The translations under genes and the position numbers were made by a program. Positions 10,691-21,347 of a stretch of 64,000 bases of DNA are shown here, one piece after another. Position 1 is the stretch's first letter, and each line of letters starts with the position of its first letter. Source of the DNA: Amyelois transitella. Its lineage: Eukaryota; Arthropoda; Insecta; Lepidoptera; Pyralidae. Location of the stretch: contig NC_083506.1 of NCBI RefSeq assembly GCF_032362555.1, forward strand, positions 791,501 through 855,500, written 5' to 3'. Under the pieces are notes generated by a model that was given only the letters and a program-made list of their open reading frames with translations, had not been told where the DNA came from and did not search any database.

Positions 10691-10794
10691 TCTTGTCGTT
10701 AATACCCTTACCGACTTTTTTATGTACATTAAGAGAGCTGATATATTTTATTTTGCCAGACTGCAAGGCAGTTTAATCAGCAAATAATTTATGT

Positions 10795-11050
10795 GTGCCG
10801 TGTGGTTCCCGGCACGAATACCAAAAAGAATAGGAACACTCATCTCTTTCCCATGGATGTCGTACAAGGCGACTAAGGGATAGGCTTACAAACTTGGGAT
10901 TCTTTTGTAGGCGATGGGTTAACAACCTGTCACTATTTGAATCTCAATTCTATCATTTAACCAAATAGCTGAGCGTGGCCATTCAGTCTTTTCAAGACCG
11001 TTTCCTCTGTCTACCCCGCAAGGGATATAGACGTGACCATATGTATGTAT
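10795..11050 (+). repeat. Family A repeat, full length
   Basis: Starts GTGCCGTGTGGTTCCCGGCA and ends 'atagacgtgaccatatgtat'. It shows all consensus blocks of the 0.27-kb family. Confidence 0.9.
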
Positions 11051-11316
11051 TTATAAAAAAATCTTAATAACATAATACATTTTATAAGCCGGTTAGCGCG
11101 TGCATAACTTTAACTGGCCCAGTTTAACGTGTGAACTCTTACTTCGACCTCAATCACGTAACTGAAGTAGCGGCGACAACTTATTAATGCTGGTCTTTAG
11201 ACCTCACTTTAACTATTTAGCTACGTGTGAAGTGTTATTGATAATTGGCGGACTAGAAGGTTCCACTTTATGGAGAAAGAATAACAAAAACTATTAATAA
11301 TAAATAAAGATGTTAA

Positions 11317-11580
11317 GTGCCGTGTGGTTTCCGGTACCAATACAAAAAAGAATAGGACCACTCCATCTCTTTCCCATGGATGTCGTAAAAGGCGACTGAG
11401 GGATAGGCTTACAAACTTGGGATTCTTTTTAAGGCGATGGGGTAGCAACCTGTCACTTATTGAATCTCAAGTCTATCATCAAGCCAAATAGCTGAACGTG
11501 GCCATTCAGTCTTTTCAAGACTGTTGGCTCTGTCTGCCCCGCAAGGAATATAGAGGTGACCATATGTATATATATATGTA
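11317..11580 (+). repeat. Family A repeat, full length
   Basis: Head 'gtgccgtgtggtttccggta', tail 'tagaggtgaccatatgtata'. It carries a few substitutions. Confidence 0.9.
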
Positions 11581-11599
11581 TAAAGATATTACAAACTGT

Positions 11600-11805
11600 T
11601 ACAGGCTGTTGGCTCTGTCTAGCCCGTAAGGGATAAAGACGTGATCATATGTATGTATGTAGATATGTATATTACAAACAAACAATCAAAAACTTAGAAT
11701 TTGGCTAACAAATTATATTATCTTTACTATCTAACTAAACGTGGTCTTTAACTCGTGGGACTATTGGCTCTGTCTACGCCGTAAGGGATAAAGACGTGAT
11801 TTGTG
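11600..11805 (+). repeat. Two family A tail fragments
   Basis: 'gttggctctgtctagcccgt' (from ~11607) and 'attggctctgtctacgccgt' (from ~11762) are two 5'-truncated tails, each ending in 'aagacgtgat'. They form a cluster with the copies on either side. Confidence 0.75.
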
Positions 11806-11874
11806 TACGTTTTTTGTTTATTATTCATATTTACGTACCATAAAAAAATTCATACAATCAAAATATGTATCCTG

Positions 11875-12016
11875 TTATAGGCGATAGTCTAGTAACCTAT
11901 TTACTACCACTATTTGAATCTCAATTCCATCTTAAAGCTGTATAGCTGAACGTGGCCCTTTTCAAGACTGTTGGCTCTGTCTATCCCGCGAGGGATATAG
12001 ACGTGGCTGTATGTAC
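11875..12016 (+). repeat. Family A repeat, 5'-truncated
   Basis: Begins in the middle block ('ggcgatagtctagtaacct') and ends 'gggatatagacgtggctgta'. Confidence 0.8.
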
Positions 12017-12254
12017 AACAAAACTACAAATACCGTTTGTTCACAAGAAAATTAATAGTTTTCCAAAATGGTAATTTCCAATAGATTTTATTATTATATA
12101 AAATTTTCTAATAGGGATTATATACTTGCTAGTTCCATACAGCCTACGTTTCTAAAACCTCTATCGTTTTCTTAACATCATTAAAATGTAATAGGATACC
12201 TTAGTTTGTGTGAGACTTTTGCGGTACCGTTAAGAGTTAAAACCATATATATTT

Positions 12255-12400
12255 ATTTAGTTTGACCCCACATGAAGTTCTCTGTTAGACCCAATGGTTG
12301 TATGGTAGATAATGCTTCTAGCATTAAGTCCGCCAATTGTGCTATACTTACATACATTTGTATTTTGTGCAATGAAGTTTAAATAAATAAATAAAAACCA
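12255..12400 (+). mobile_element. CR1-like LINE 3' tail
   Basis: 'gataatgcttctagcattaa', 'cgccaattgtgctatact' and an (AAATA)n end match the 3' UTR of the truncated LINE at 58020-58955. Only the non-coding tail is present. Confidence 0.6.
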
Positions 12401-13957
12401 ATGAATGAGTTTATTTACGTCCGCATATAAAATTATGTCATTAATCTTATTAGTTTTATATTAATTTGGTAATAATATCAGTGGGTGTGGTAAGTTGTGC
12501 CTATGATAACCAGTTATTCGTAAGAATTATTTTGTAACATTCATATTAATTTGCCATTTTTATTAATAGTTTAGGCAATAATATTATTGAATTCTATGAA
12601 ATGAGCAGCACATTTAGTGGAAATTTACGTAGATACAATTATACTTTGGAAAAGTCGTAAATTTTTAAAAACAATCTATGTAATTTGTCCCTTATAAATG
12701 TGTTTATTTGTCCGGGATTGTATGTTAATGTATTAATATTTATAGTATTTAGGGAACTAAATAAAACGACAAACGATTCTAAAAAAATATCAGCATATGT
12801 ACACACGTATCATACTAAATAAATACACCAAAATTAGAATTGCTAATACAAACATTGTTAAAATATTTATAACTCAGTCAAAAACTAGTGTTACGGAAGA
12901 TTCAACATCTCACCTCATTACGTTTCGTTTCACACATTTATACAATTACGAAACCATTTTACACAGACCAGATGTTTCATTAATTTTATTGTCCAAATGG
13001 GTCTATAAAGTTACCATTCAAATTGTCTTTCACACTTCTTTCATTATTATTAGTTTTATTGCAGTCTTCGGAATGAATCGGAACTAATTAATTACTTTAA
13101 TAATAAGCACCGCTATTATTCTTACTTACGTAAAAAAAAAATCTAAATTTAATTTTTTCACAGATAATTACATTTAAATTCATTATTTTTTTGAAGCACT
13201 GTTTTGTGTTAACTTTTTTGGTATTAGACATAAAAAATATTGTGTCTGTGTACGAACTAAAATTAAAATAATTTTACTTCAGACTAATTAGTTGTTTTTG
13301 CATAATTCTCATAAACAAAAAATACTATATTGTGTTATTTTTATGGATATCAAAATGTATTTGCAAATAGTAACTATTGACTTCTTTCACGTACAAAATA
13401 AATTATTTCAAACTTTACGAAACCTGTATTATTTCTGTCTTTATCTATAATTATAATTAAAAAGATTATTTTAATAAAGTTAAAGCCACGAAGCGATAGC
13501 AAAGAAAATAATAGATAACATTTAAATTATTTTTTTATGCTATAGTTAGTAAGATAATACCATTTTTTCTCCAAGTTTATAAAATAACTTAGATATACCG
13601 GCAACAACCGATAAACAATCTCACACAAAAACCGTTATAAAAAAAACTGTTGTCACGGCTTTTTAGCGAGTTAGTTAACTCTGCAGTTAGACGTCATGTT
13701 AACTGTTAACGATTTAACCCGCCAATTAACTAATTGTTGGCAGTTATATTCATATGTTTTGATGCATTTTATTTATTTTTTTAGTGGCTCCGTGACCTAG
13801 TTTTAGAATAATAATGTTAAATACTTTGACCCTGGTTGTTATAAATTACTGGTAAAGTTACTTCAATTATTTACAAAAAAAAAGATAAATGAGTCCTAAA
13901 TATTATAAATGCAAAGGTGTAGATATGTAATTTAATATTTTCGATGAAATTCTACCT
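12401..13957. other. AT-rich stretch, nothing recognised
   Basis: No splice-bounded coding segment or repeat family is visible. A 96-codon plus-strand ORF at 12797-13087 has no coding character that I can defend. Confidence 0.4.
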
Positions 13958-14062
13958 TCTTTCTCCTCCTTTCTTTAGTCCCGGTTGCATCACCTATGTA
14001 TCTGGAGAGGAGCCCGGGGTATGCCTTTGACCATGGATTCTGGATTGGGTGAGACAGGTGTT
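13958..14062 (+). repeat. Interspersed repeat (family E)
   Basis: 'ggagaggagcccggggtatg' with 'ctggattgggtgagacaggt' recurs at 51085-51190. Both copies are partial, and the family cannot be named from sequence alone. Confidence 0.6.
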
Positions 14063-14135
14063 TTAAAAAAAAAATATCGCTTGGTACTAGCGATGTATGT
14101 AAGTTTCTTGTGGTTTAAGAGACATGTAGAAAATC

Positions 14136-14175
14136 ATGCCTCTTTCCCAGAAGAGTAGGCAGAGACTTCATACTT
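14136..14175 (-). mobile_element. RTE tail fragment
   Basis: 'aatcatgcctctttcccaga' plus 'gtaggcagagact' is the reverse of the RTE 3' end. It is very short. Confidence 0.45.
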
Positions 14176-14593
14176 ATAGACGATAGGCATACTTAAAGAC
14201 GCGGGCGTTGGTAAATTGAAAAATATAAATGAATATATTTGTTTAAAACTGAATTATTCGTGACAAGATAAAACTGAGCGGCCATTGCAATGCGGCAAAC
14301 TGATAATAACTTTGTGACATAATGAAAATAATAATAACCAACTTAGTGTCAATAGTAACAACGATGCAGGCATGCAGGCAGACTATATTCCATAAATAGA
14401 TATATATATATATGTATATATACATATAGATTAGAGGCCGAACAAAATCCGTCTAAAACTTTCCGAGATTTTCGCATACATACATACAGACAGAGAAAAT
14501 ACCTGGACTTTATAATATGTAGGTACCTATTGATAGTAATACAGAAACGATTGTGCAATTACAATTTTGATTGAGTTACCTTAGAATAGAACC

Positions 14594-14796
14594 ACTCGGT
14601 ATATATTTCTTAGGGATGTCGTTTACGGCGACTAAGGGATAGGCTAATTAACTTTTCTTATAGGCGATGGACTAACAACCTGTCACTATTTGAATCTCAA
14701 TTCCATCAATCAGCTGAACGTGGCCTTTCAGTCTTTTGAAGACTGTTGGCTCTGTCCACCTCGCAAGGGATATAGACGTGATTATATGAACGTATG
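14594..14796 (+). repeat. Family A repeat, head damaged
   Basis: Middle and tail blocks are clear ('ggcgactaagggataggcta', 'gcaagggatatagacgtgat'). Confidence 0.85.
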
Positions 14797-14992
14797 TAAA
14801 AAACAATCAATCTATTGATTTGTCAAAGTATGCGGTCCAATATTGACTCCGCATCGTTTGTAATCAATACAATGAAGTCGCGGACCATGTCTGTCTGTGT
14901 ATTGTCCAATATAAAGGCTTGTCCTTGGTGGAACTGCCCCATTGTACCCTCATATGGTATACACAATTGAAAACTAATTCGGATATTACATA

Positions 14993-15337
14993 CTACCTGT
15001 GGCCGCAACTTCGTCCGCGTGGAATAGTTATTTTGGGCATCATTGAAGCCAAGGATGGATAATTTTTTCACATTTTCCATTATTTCTTTGCTATTTGTGG
15101 TTACAGCGTGATGTTATATATCCTAAAGCCTTCCTCGATAAATGGTCTATTCAACGCAAAAATAATTTTTCAATTCGAACCAGTCTTTCCTGAGATTAGC
15201 GCGTTCAAACAAACAAACTCTTCAGCGACAAAAATAATGGAAAATGTGAATAAAACGGGAAAATTATTCATCCTTGAGGCCATTGATGCCCAAAATAACT
15301 ATTCCACTCGGCCGAAGTCGCGGGCACAGCTAGTATA
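14993..15337. mobile_element. Fold-back pair of Helitron-like (family C) copies
   Basis: A minus copy (14993 to ~15226) runs directly into a plus half-copy (~15227-15337). The shared terminal ~110 bp therefore face each other as an inverted repeat, with the GC-rich ends at the outside. Confidence 0.75.
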
Positions 15338-15518
15338 AACATGAAAGAAATTTATATGTTTTCTAATAGTGATAAAATTCAGTGCCTCCGCTATTCAGCC
15401 CACATAGTTAAGCATACATAATAGTTTGCACAGCTGATGAATAAACACATTTGTACATGTATTCGACTTCCAATAATAATGAAGATTATTTTCTACTGAA
15501 TATATTTTTGTTGTACTA

Positions 15519-15705
15519 AGGGATGTCGTATAAGGCGACTATTGGACAGGCTTTTAAACTCGGGATTCTCCTTGTAGGCGATGGGTTACCAACCTGCCAC
15601 TATTGGAAACTCAATTCTATTATTAAGCCGAGCGAACGTGACCTTTCATTATTTTGATAAGTTGGCTCCGTCTACCCCGCAAGGGATATAGACGTGATTA
15701 TATTA
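15519..15705 (+). repeat. Family A repeat, head missing
   Basis: 'gggatgtcgtataaggcgac' to 'gggatatagacgtgattata'. Confidence 0.85.
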
Positions 15706-15780
15706 TTATGTTATGTTTATAAGTAATCATAATCACGATCCCAAATCAAAATTAGGATCCATCTTCTGCAGGCAACTTAC

Positions 15781-15862
15781 ATACATTTAATCACGTTTTT
15801 ACCTCTACTGGCTAGACAGAGCCAACAGTCTTGAAATAGCTTGATGGAATTGAGATTCGCAG
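15781..15862 (-). repeat. Family A repeat fragment
   Basis: 'ctagacagagccaacagtct' and 'gatggaattgagattcgcag'. This is an internal fragment in reverse orientation. Confidence 0.7.
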
Positions 15863-16120
15863 GCAAAGTCACGTGATATAGCATGTATGTAGTAAATAAA
15901 TAAGATGACAGCTTCTGTAGTTTTTGTCTTGCCATAGTAATAATTCCATGATGATATAATCATTATTATGTTATGAATGTCACTATTAATATCGTGTTAC
16001 ATCATGTGAAGAATAACAAGAAGTACTGAGTTAAATTACGTTAATTTAGGTATACTTTGTAACATTTCGACTTGATGTTTTATTGTCTTTTAAATAGCAA
16101 AGTTTCTTTTTATATATTTT

Positions 16121-16192
16121 AGGCGTGATTATATGTATGTACATACATATAAATGTATGTACATACATCATATGTATGTACATAATCACGCC
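16121..16192. repeat. 72-bp tail-to-tail palindrome of RTE-type ends
   Basis: Begins AGGCGTGATTATATGTATGT and ends with the inverted form 'catacataatcacgcct' class sequence. Two (TATG)n tails meet in the middle, which would give a long cruciform or hairpin. Confidence 0.8.
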
Positions 16193-16267
16193 TATATCCC
16201 TTGGCATGCGTATATAAAATGCATTTTTTACTATATACTAATAAGCCACGTTTAGCTGTTTGTCTGT

Positions 16268-16437
16268 GTTTCTCGACACCAATAAAAGAAAGAATAGGAC
16301 CACTCCATTTCGTTCCTATGGATGTCGTAAAAGGCGACTAAGGGGTAGGCTTATAAACTTGGGATTCTTCGTTCAGGCGATGGGCTAGCAACCTGTCACT
16401 ATTTGAATGTCAATTCTATCATTTAGCCAAAAAGCTG
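16268..16437 (+). repeat. Family A repeat, tail missing
   Basis: 'gaataggaccactccatttc' through 'cattatttagccaaaaagct' class blocks are present. It stops before the tail. Confidence 0.8.
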
Positions 16438-16618
16438 CCTAAAAATAAACAGTACCTACTTATAAAAAAACACTTAGTAATTTACATGTTTCACCCATTA
16501 GCCATTAGTTTTCCCAAAAAAAAAATGTCTCGAGCAAACTCACCTGAATCAACATATTGCTAAATTAAGTTTACGCTCCGACAAAATTTGTCATCTCAGC
16601 TGGTGCTAACGTCCAACT

Positions 16619-16768
16619 TACATACATACATACAAACATACATACATAAAATCACGCCTCTTTCCCGGAGTGGTAGGCTGAGACTACATCTTTCCACTTG
16701 CCACGATCTCTGCATACTTCCTTCGCTTCATCCACATTCACAACTCTCTTCATGCAAGCTTTTGGTTT
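16619..16768 (-). mobile_element. 5'-truncated RTE copy
   Basis: Reverse of the last ~150 bp of the RTE: (CATA)n, 'aaatcacgcctctttcccgg', and codons for the C-terminal KRV..VDEAKEVCRDRGKW segment. Confidence 0.85.
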
Positions 16769-16789
16769 CGATCCAATCCATCCATTTAT

Positions 16790-17036
16790 TCCGTGTGGTT
16801 CCCGGCACCAATAGAAAAAAGAATAGGACCACTCCATTTCTTTCCAATGGATGTCGTGTAAAGCGACTGAAGAATATGCTTATAAACTAGAGATTCATCT
16901 TTTAGGCGACGAGCTAGCAACCTGTCACTTTCTATGAATCTCAATTCAATGAAGACAAACAGCTGAACGTGACCTATCAGTATTTTCAAGACTGTTGGCT
17001 CTGTCTACCCCGCAAGGGATATAGCCGTGATTATAC
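16790..17036 (+). repeat. Family A repeat, full length
   Basis: 'ccgtgtggttcccggcacca' to 'gggatatagccgtgattata'. Confidence 0.88.
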
Positions 17037-17139
17037 GTGATATGATTTCTGGAAAAAGTAATGATTGCATTACATAGAACATCCATTAGTGGCTTATCAA
17101 TATTTGTATAACTGTGTTTAAACACTGATTGTTATTATG

Positions 17140-17428
17140 TACATACATATGGTCACGTCTATATCTCTTGTGGGGAAGACAGAGCCAACAGTCTTGAAAA
17201 TACCGATAGGCCACGCTCAGCTATTTGGTTAAATGATAGAATTGAGATTCAAATAGTGGTCACTATTTGAATCTCAATTCTATTTATATTCCTTGGTTGC
17301 TAGCCCATCGCCTAAAAAAGGCATCCCAAGTTTAGTAATCCTATCCCTTAGTCGCCTTTTACGACATCCATAGGTAAGAGATGGAGTGGTCATATTCTTT
17401 TTTGTACTGGTGTCGGGAACAACACGCC
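17140..17428 (-). repeat. Family A repeat, full length
   Basis: 'acatacatatggtcacgtct' to 'gtgtcgggaacaacacgcc'. The middle block 'cactatttgaatctcaattc' is partly duplicated and inverted near 17250-17285. Confidence 0.88.
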
Positions 17429-17844
17429 AATACTGGTTACCTAATAGTACAAAGTCGTCAAGATATACCATTTCATATAGAATTTTCCACATTTCCATCT
17501 TATTACAAAGCCTTAGTATATCTCAATGATGTAACGGATCTCCTAACATTGGTTCCACTGGCCATTGTCTGAGTTCGTTGAGTTTCACAATCAGTTACTT
17601 AAAGCGTTCTACTTTAGACTAGTGTTTGACAATGTTCGTGTATGTTGACGTAAGTCAGACGGACAAACGTGAAGATGTTCATTTGTTTTGTGTAATTTCA
17701 TTGCCCATTCGTAACGCTTGAAATATTTACTTGATGTCTTAAGATGATATGCTAGTCATGAGCTTAGATACTCAGAACAGTGAACCTGCCAAGCCCCCAA
17801 GGTTTGGTACTTCGATATAAAGCCCAGGTATTATACGAGAGAGA

Positions 17845-18086
17845 CGGCCTCTGTGGCGCAGCGGTAGTACGCTTGTCTGTGACACCGGAGGGTTCGAATC
17901 CCGGCCGGGGTATGATGAGAAAAGAACTTTTTCTGATTGGTCTGGGTCTTGGATGTTTATATATATATGTATAAGTATTTATTATAAAATATAGTAGCGT
18001 TGAGTTAGTATCTCGTAACACAAGTCTCGAACTTACTTCGAGGCTAACTCAATCTGTGTAATTTGTCCCGTATATATTTATTTATT
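17845..18086 (+). mobile_element. tRNA-headed SINE (family B)
   Basis: The head carries a Pol III A box (TGGCGCAGCGG) and B box (GGTTCGAATCC) as in a tRNA. It is followed by a constant body ('agaactttttctgattggt', 'gtctcgaacttacttcgagg') and a (TTTA)n end. A second copy lies at 59634-59876 and a shortened one at 61188-61286. It is a SINE and not a tRNA gene: the head lacks a sound acceptor stem and is always followed by the same body. Confidence 0.85.
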
Positions 18087-18128
18087 TTGGGGCTAAGCTC
18101 AATCTTTGTTAAATGTCTTAACTTCCTT

Positions 18129-18485
18129 AAACTAATGATATTTTTAAAGTACATACATACATACATATAATATAATAATATAATCACGTCTATATCCCTT
18201 GCGGGGTAGACACAGCCAACAGTTGTGAAAAGACTGATAGGCAACGTTCAGCTTTTTGGCTTGATGATAGAATTGAGATTCGAATAGTGACAGGTTGCTA
18301 GCCCATCGCCTAAAAAAAGAATTTCAAGTTTGTAAGCCTATCCCTTAATCGCCTTTTACTACATCCATGGTAAAGAGATGGAGTGGTCGTATTCTTTTTT
18401 GTATTGGTGCCAGACACCATACGGCACTTTGTATTGGTGCCGGGAACCACACGGCACTTTCTCAAACTAATGATATTTTTAAAGT
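18129..18485 (-). repeat. Family A repeat with 22-bp target duplication
   Basis: A full minus copy (18151-18463) is flanked by perfect 22-bp direct repeats of the target at 18129-18150 and 18464-18485. Its 5' end carries a second, tandem copy of the head (18404-18430 and 18431-18457), as if reverse transcription restarted near the template end. Confidence 0.9.
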
Positions 18486-18589
18486 TCTCGTTAAAAATCT
18501 GCCAAGCCCTTCCCACAGTCTGGCACGTCGATATCAAAGCCCAGTATTATGTATTTTGCGTGCCCAATCTTGATGCACGTGCTATATAT

Positions 18590-19680
18590 AACCGGCCGTT
18601 TAACTACAAACTTAACCGTGTTTAGACTGATTACAATCCACGTTCCTGGGAACAAAGGTTGATTAAGATTTGCTGTTCTATCTGCCGAGAGGGAACCATA
18701 AATTTTGTCAAACTATCACAAAATATACTTACAGTTCAGTTTTAAAAACTTCAAAAGTAAGCAATATTAAAATGATTTTTAAAACTAACAACAAACCTTG
18801 AGTTAGCCTTAGGAGGAGACAAAATTGAGAGATTTCAGGTGAATTACACATTTAATTATAAGCAAGAACGAAATAAAAACAAGATGTTAATCTACTAACT
18901 ATACTAAGCCAATAGTTGTGTACAAATGATTGAATCTACCTAGATGATATTTCTAAACTGATTTTTTTTTTAAAGGAAAAACAAACATTGTTAGATTCAC
19001 GTGACAAAATAGGATAAATAGCCTGATATATAGTTATATACGCAATCTGTCCGTCCTAGTTGTTTGTCACGACTCGGTGATTACCATCGGATTACAAACA
19101 AAACAAAAAATAGTACTTATCATTAGTCTATGTCGGAAAATGACAAAAAGTAAAATAAACAAACACACTCCTAGTAAGGTGGAAATCATAAACTGAAAAT
19201 ATAAAATAACGATCATATAACTGGAGACATGCATCTGTGTAAATAACAATTATAATTAAAGATTCAGGACCACAATTAAGTCAAATAAATGTAAGGATTA
19301 TAAACCTATGATTCTTCTTTTAGAAAAAGGGAATCTCAATTCAGGCGTCCAGCTAAACGTGACTTTGACTTGGGTCTATTGAGTCAGTCTTAGGTGTTAT
19401 ATGTCAAATTGTTTTGAAATATTTCAAAAGTTACTCAAACTAAAGCATTGAAAAAATGTCGTTAAAACAGATCTTAACATAGCATTCTGAAATTGAGCAT
19501 TCCTATTAAAATGTTAGGTACATTCCTAAAAAAACAACCTTCACGCCATCGAAATTTGATGTGAGCAAATATCAAATAATGCGTACTTACGTCAATATTT
19601 AAGCTAAATATTATCTCCATTTGAAATCAAGACCAACACAAAACAATATTTATTTTGAGCCCACCAAAGATTTAAATTTG
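18590..19680. other. AT-rich stretch, nothing recognised
   Basis: No exon or recognisable repeat apart from a weak family A-like patch near 19310-19380. Confidence 0.4.
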
Positions 19681-19685
19681 AAGTA

Positions 19686-19881
19686 ACATACATACATAAA
19701 ATCACGTCTTTATCCCTTTCGGGGTAGACAGAGCCAAAAGTCTTGAAAAGACTGATAGGCCACGTTCAGCTGTTTGGCTTAATGATAAAATTGAGACTCA
19801 TAGTGACAGATTGCTAGTGAATCGCCTTAAAAAAGAATCGCAAGTTTATTAGCCTATCCCTTAGTAGCTTTTTACGACATC
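19686..19881 (-). repeat. Family A repeat, head missing
   Basis: (CATA)n, 'aaatcacgtctttatccctt' to 'cccttagtagctttttacga'. Confidence 0.85.
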
Positions 19882-20405
19882 TAAATTGACGAGATGAATT
19901 TGAAATTGATAGAAATATACTTCCATTTATTCTAAATATTATGATAAATTGACTTAATCTAATAAGTTTACTAATTCGAACTTGCGCATAATTCGTACAT
20001 AAATAGGACAAAAATTATATATGTATGTACTTGCCCATAAAGTGCAATGATCGAATAAAATTTAAGGTCGCTCATTGCGCAACAAAGGATGCACCAGATT
20101 GGAATCTCGATTAGCGAATATAACATCCTGTATATGAATTAAATATGTTATCTGTGACGAGCATTTTCCTACGCGCTTTGTTTTCACTTATATTACCTTC
20201 ATGGATGAAGCAGAAATGTTTTACGACGAAACGTGTTTAAAGTACGTTTCAAGAATTAGACCATTATGAAAACCAACTCCCAGCCAGTCAGATATCCAGA
20301 CAGAGGTGATATTATAATGAATTTATGGCGTTTGAGCTAACCTTCATGCCATATCACAAGGCCATTAATGTTCCACTGCGGTCCATTTTTAGTCAGCGCA
20401 TTAAC

Positions 20406-20471
20406 AAAAAAGGATCTTAAAATCATTTCGTAAAAAAATTTAATCATGAAATGATATTAAGATCCTTTTTT
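20406..20471. repeat. 26-bp-arm hairpin
   Basis: Left arm 20406-20431 and right arm 20446-20471 are inverted copies with about 24 of 26 positions pairing, around a 14-base AT loop. Both ends are runs of six A/T bases. It could be a fold-back element or a small structured RNA. I recognise no family. Confidence 0.7.
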
Positions 20472-21201
20472 TCCTTTTGATGAGCTAATATTGCTAATCA
20501 ACGTCTTTACTGTAGCTGTACTTACCTTGCGATTTTAGTAGAAGGCTTATGCTAATACGTAATAAGTACTTCAATTTAAGAATAAAGGAAAAAGCAAAAA
20601 GCAGTATATTTGTAAAATTTGCATTTTATTCAACTGAAAATTTACATTCTAAATAATACAAAATGATAATGTTCCCAATCGCTTCCGAATCTTCGCACGC
20701 TCCAGATACTCCTAAATTGAAGACCATCTCGAAACAGTGGTTTTAGAACTATTCTCTAAAAGAAATGCTCTTACTTTCGAAGCCGCATATTCCAGATCAC
20801 AAGTAGGTTGAACACAATGGAATAGAGGCGTGAATTAAACCATATGTAACCGCAAATGAGATTTTAATAGATCAGTAAGCACATTGTTAGCCACTTCAAA
20901 GATCTTCTATTGTGGCATTGTAATGGAATGTATTGTAATGTTGTGAATTCTTTTTCAAGTTCAAGTTTACGGCAACGCATTAGTTTTGATGCTGGTCATT
21001 TCATTTATTTGGATGACATGTTGACTTATTTTCAAGTCATCGACATAAGCAATGAATTACAGACAGAGAGTCATAAAGTTCTTTAAAATTTTCTTTGAAG
21101 GAGTTCTGTTAAAGATGTCTTAACAAGGAGGTCAAGAGTTGAGCATTATATTTTTGTTTGACACTATCCAACTTTATTTAATAATTGCCAATCTTTTACA
21201 G
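20472..21201. other. Intergenic or intronic sequence, nothing recognised
   Basis: Precedes the first exon I can support for the gene at 21202. I see no further upstream exon. Confidence 0.4.
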
Positions 21202-21347
21202 AGAAACACAAACGTCGGTCGCGGCAAGAGATTTACCTTTCAGTCTACAGTCAGACAGCTGGAGAGGCGAAGACTGGCCGAGAAGTTGTCAAGAGAAGCA
21301 GACTTGAAGGAACAGCAGAGAAAAACGGAACTAGAAGCCATGAGACG
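21202..21347 (+). CDS. Unrecognised gene, visible exon 1
   Basis: Follows 'atcttttacag' and ends before GTTAGT. It starts in phase 0 and leaves two bases. It encodes the charged helix RRLAEKLSREADLKEQQRKT and neighbours. Confidence 0.75.

Noticed and set aside
12797..13087. 96-codon plus ORF
   Set aside because: Composition follows the AT-rich background, with no homologous motif, splice structure or neighbour to support it.
16588..16989. Several ORFs of 60-100 codons on both strands
   Set aside because: They run through an RTE fragment and a family A copy and only reflect repeat sequence.
17845..17920. tRNA gene (A and B boxes present)
   Set aside because: The same head with the same non-tRNA body and (TTTA)n end recurs at 59634, and the 5' and 3' acceptor strands do not pair well. 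It is a SINE head.
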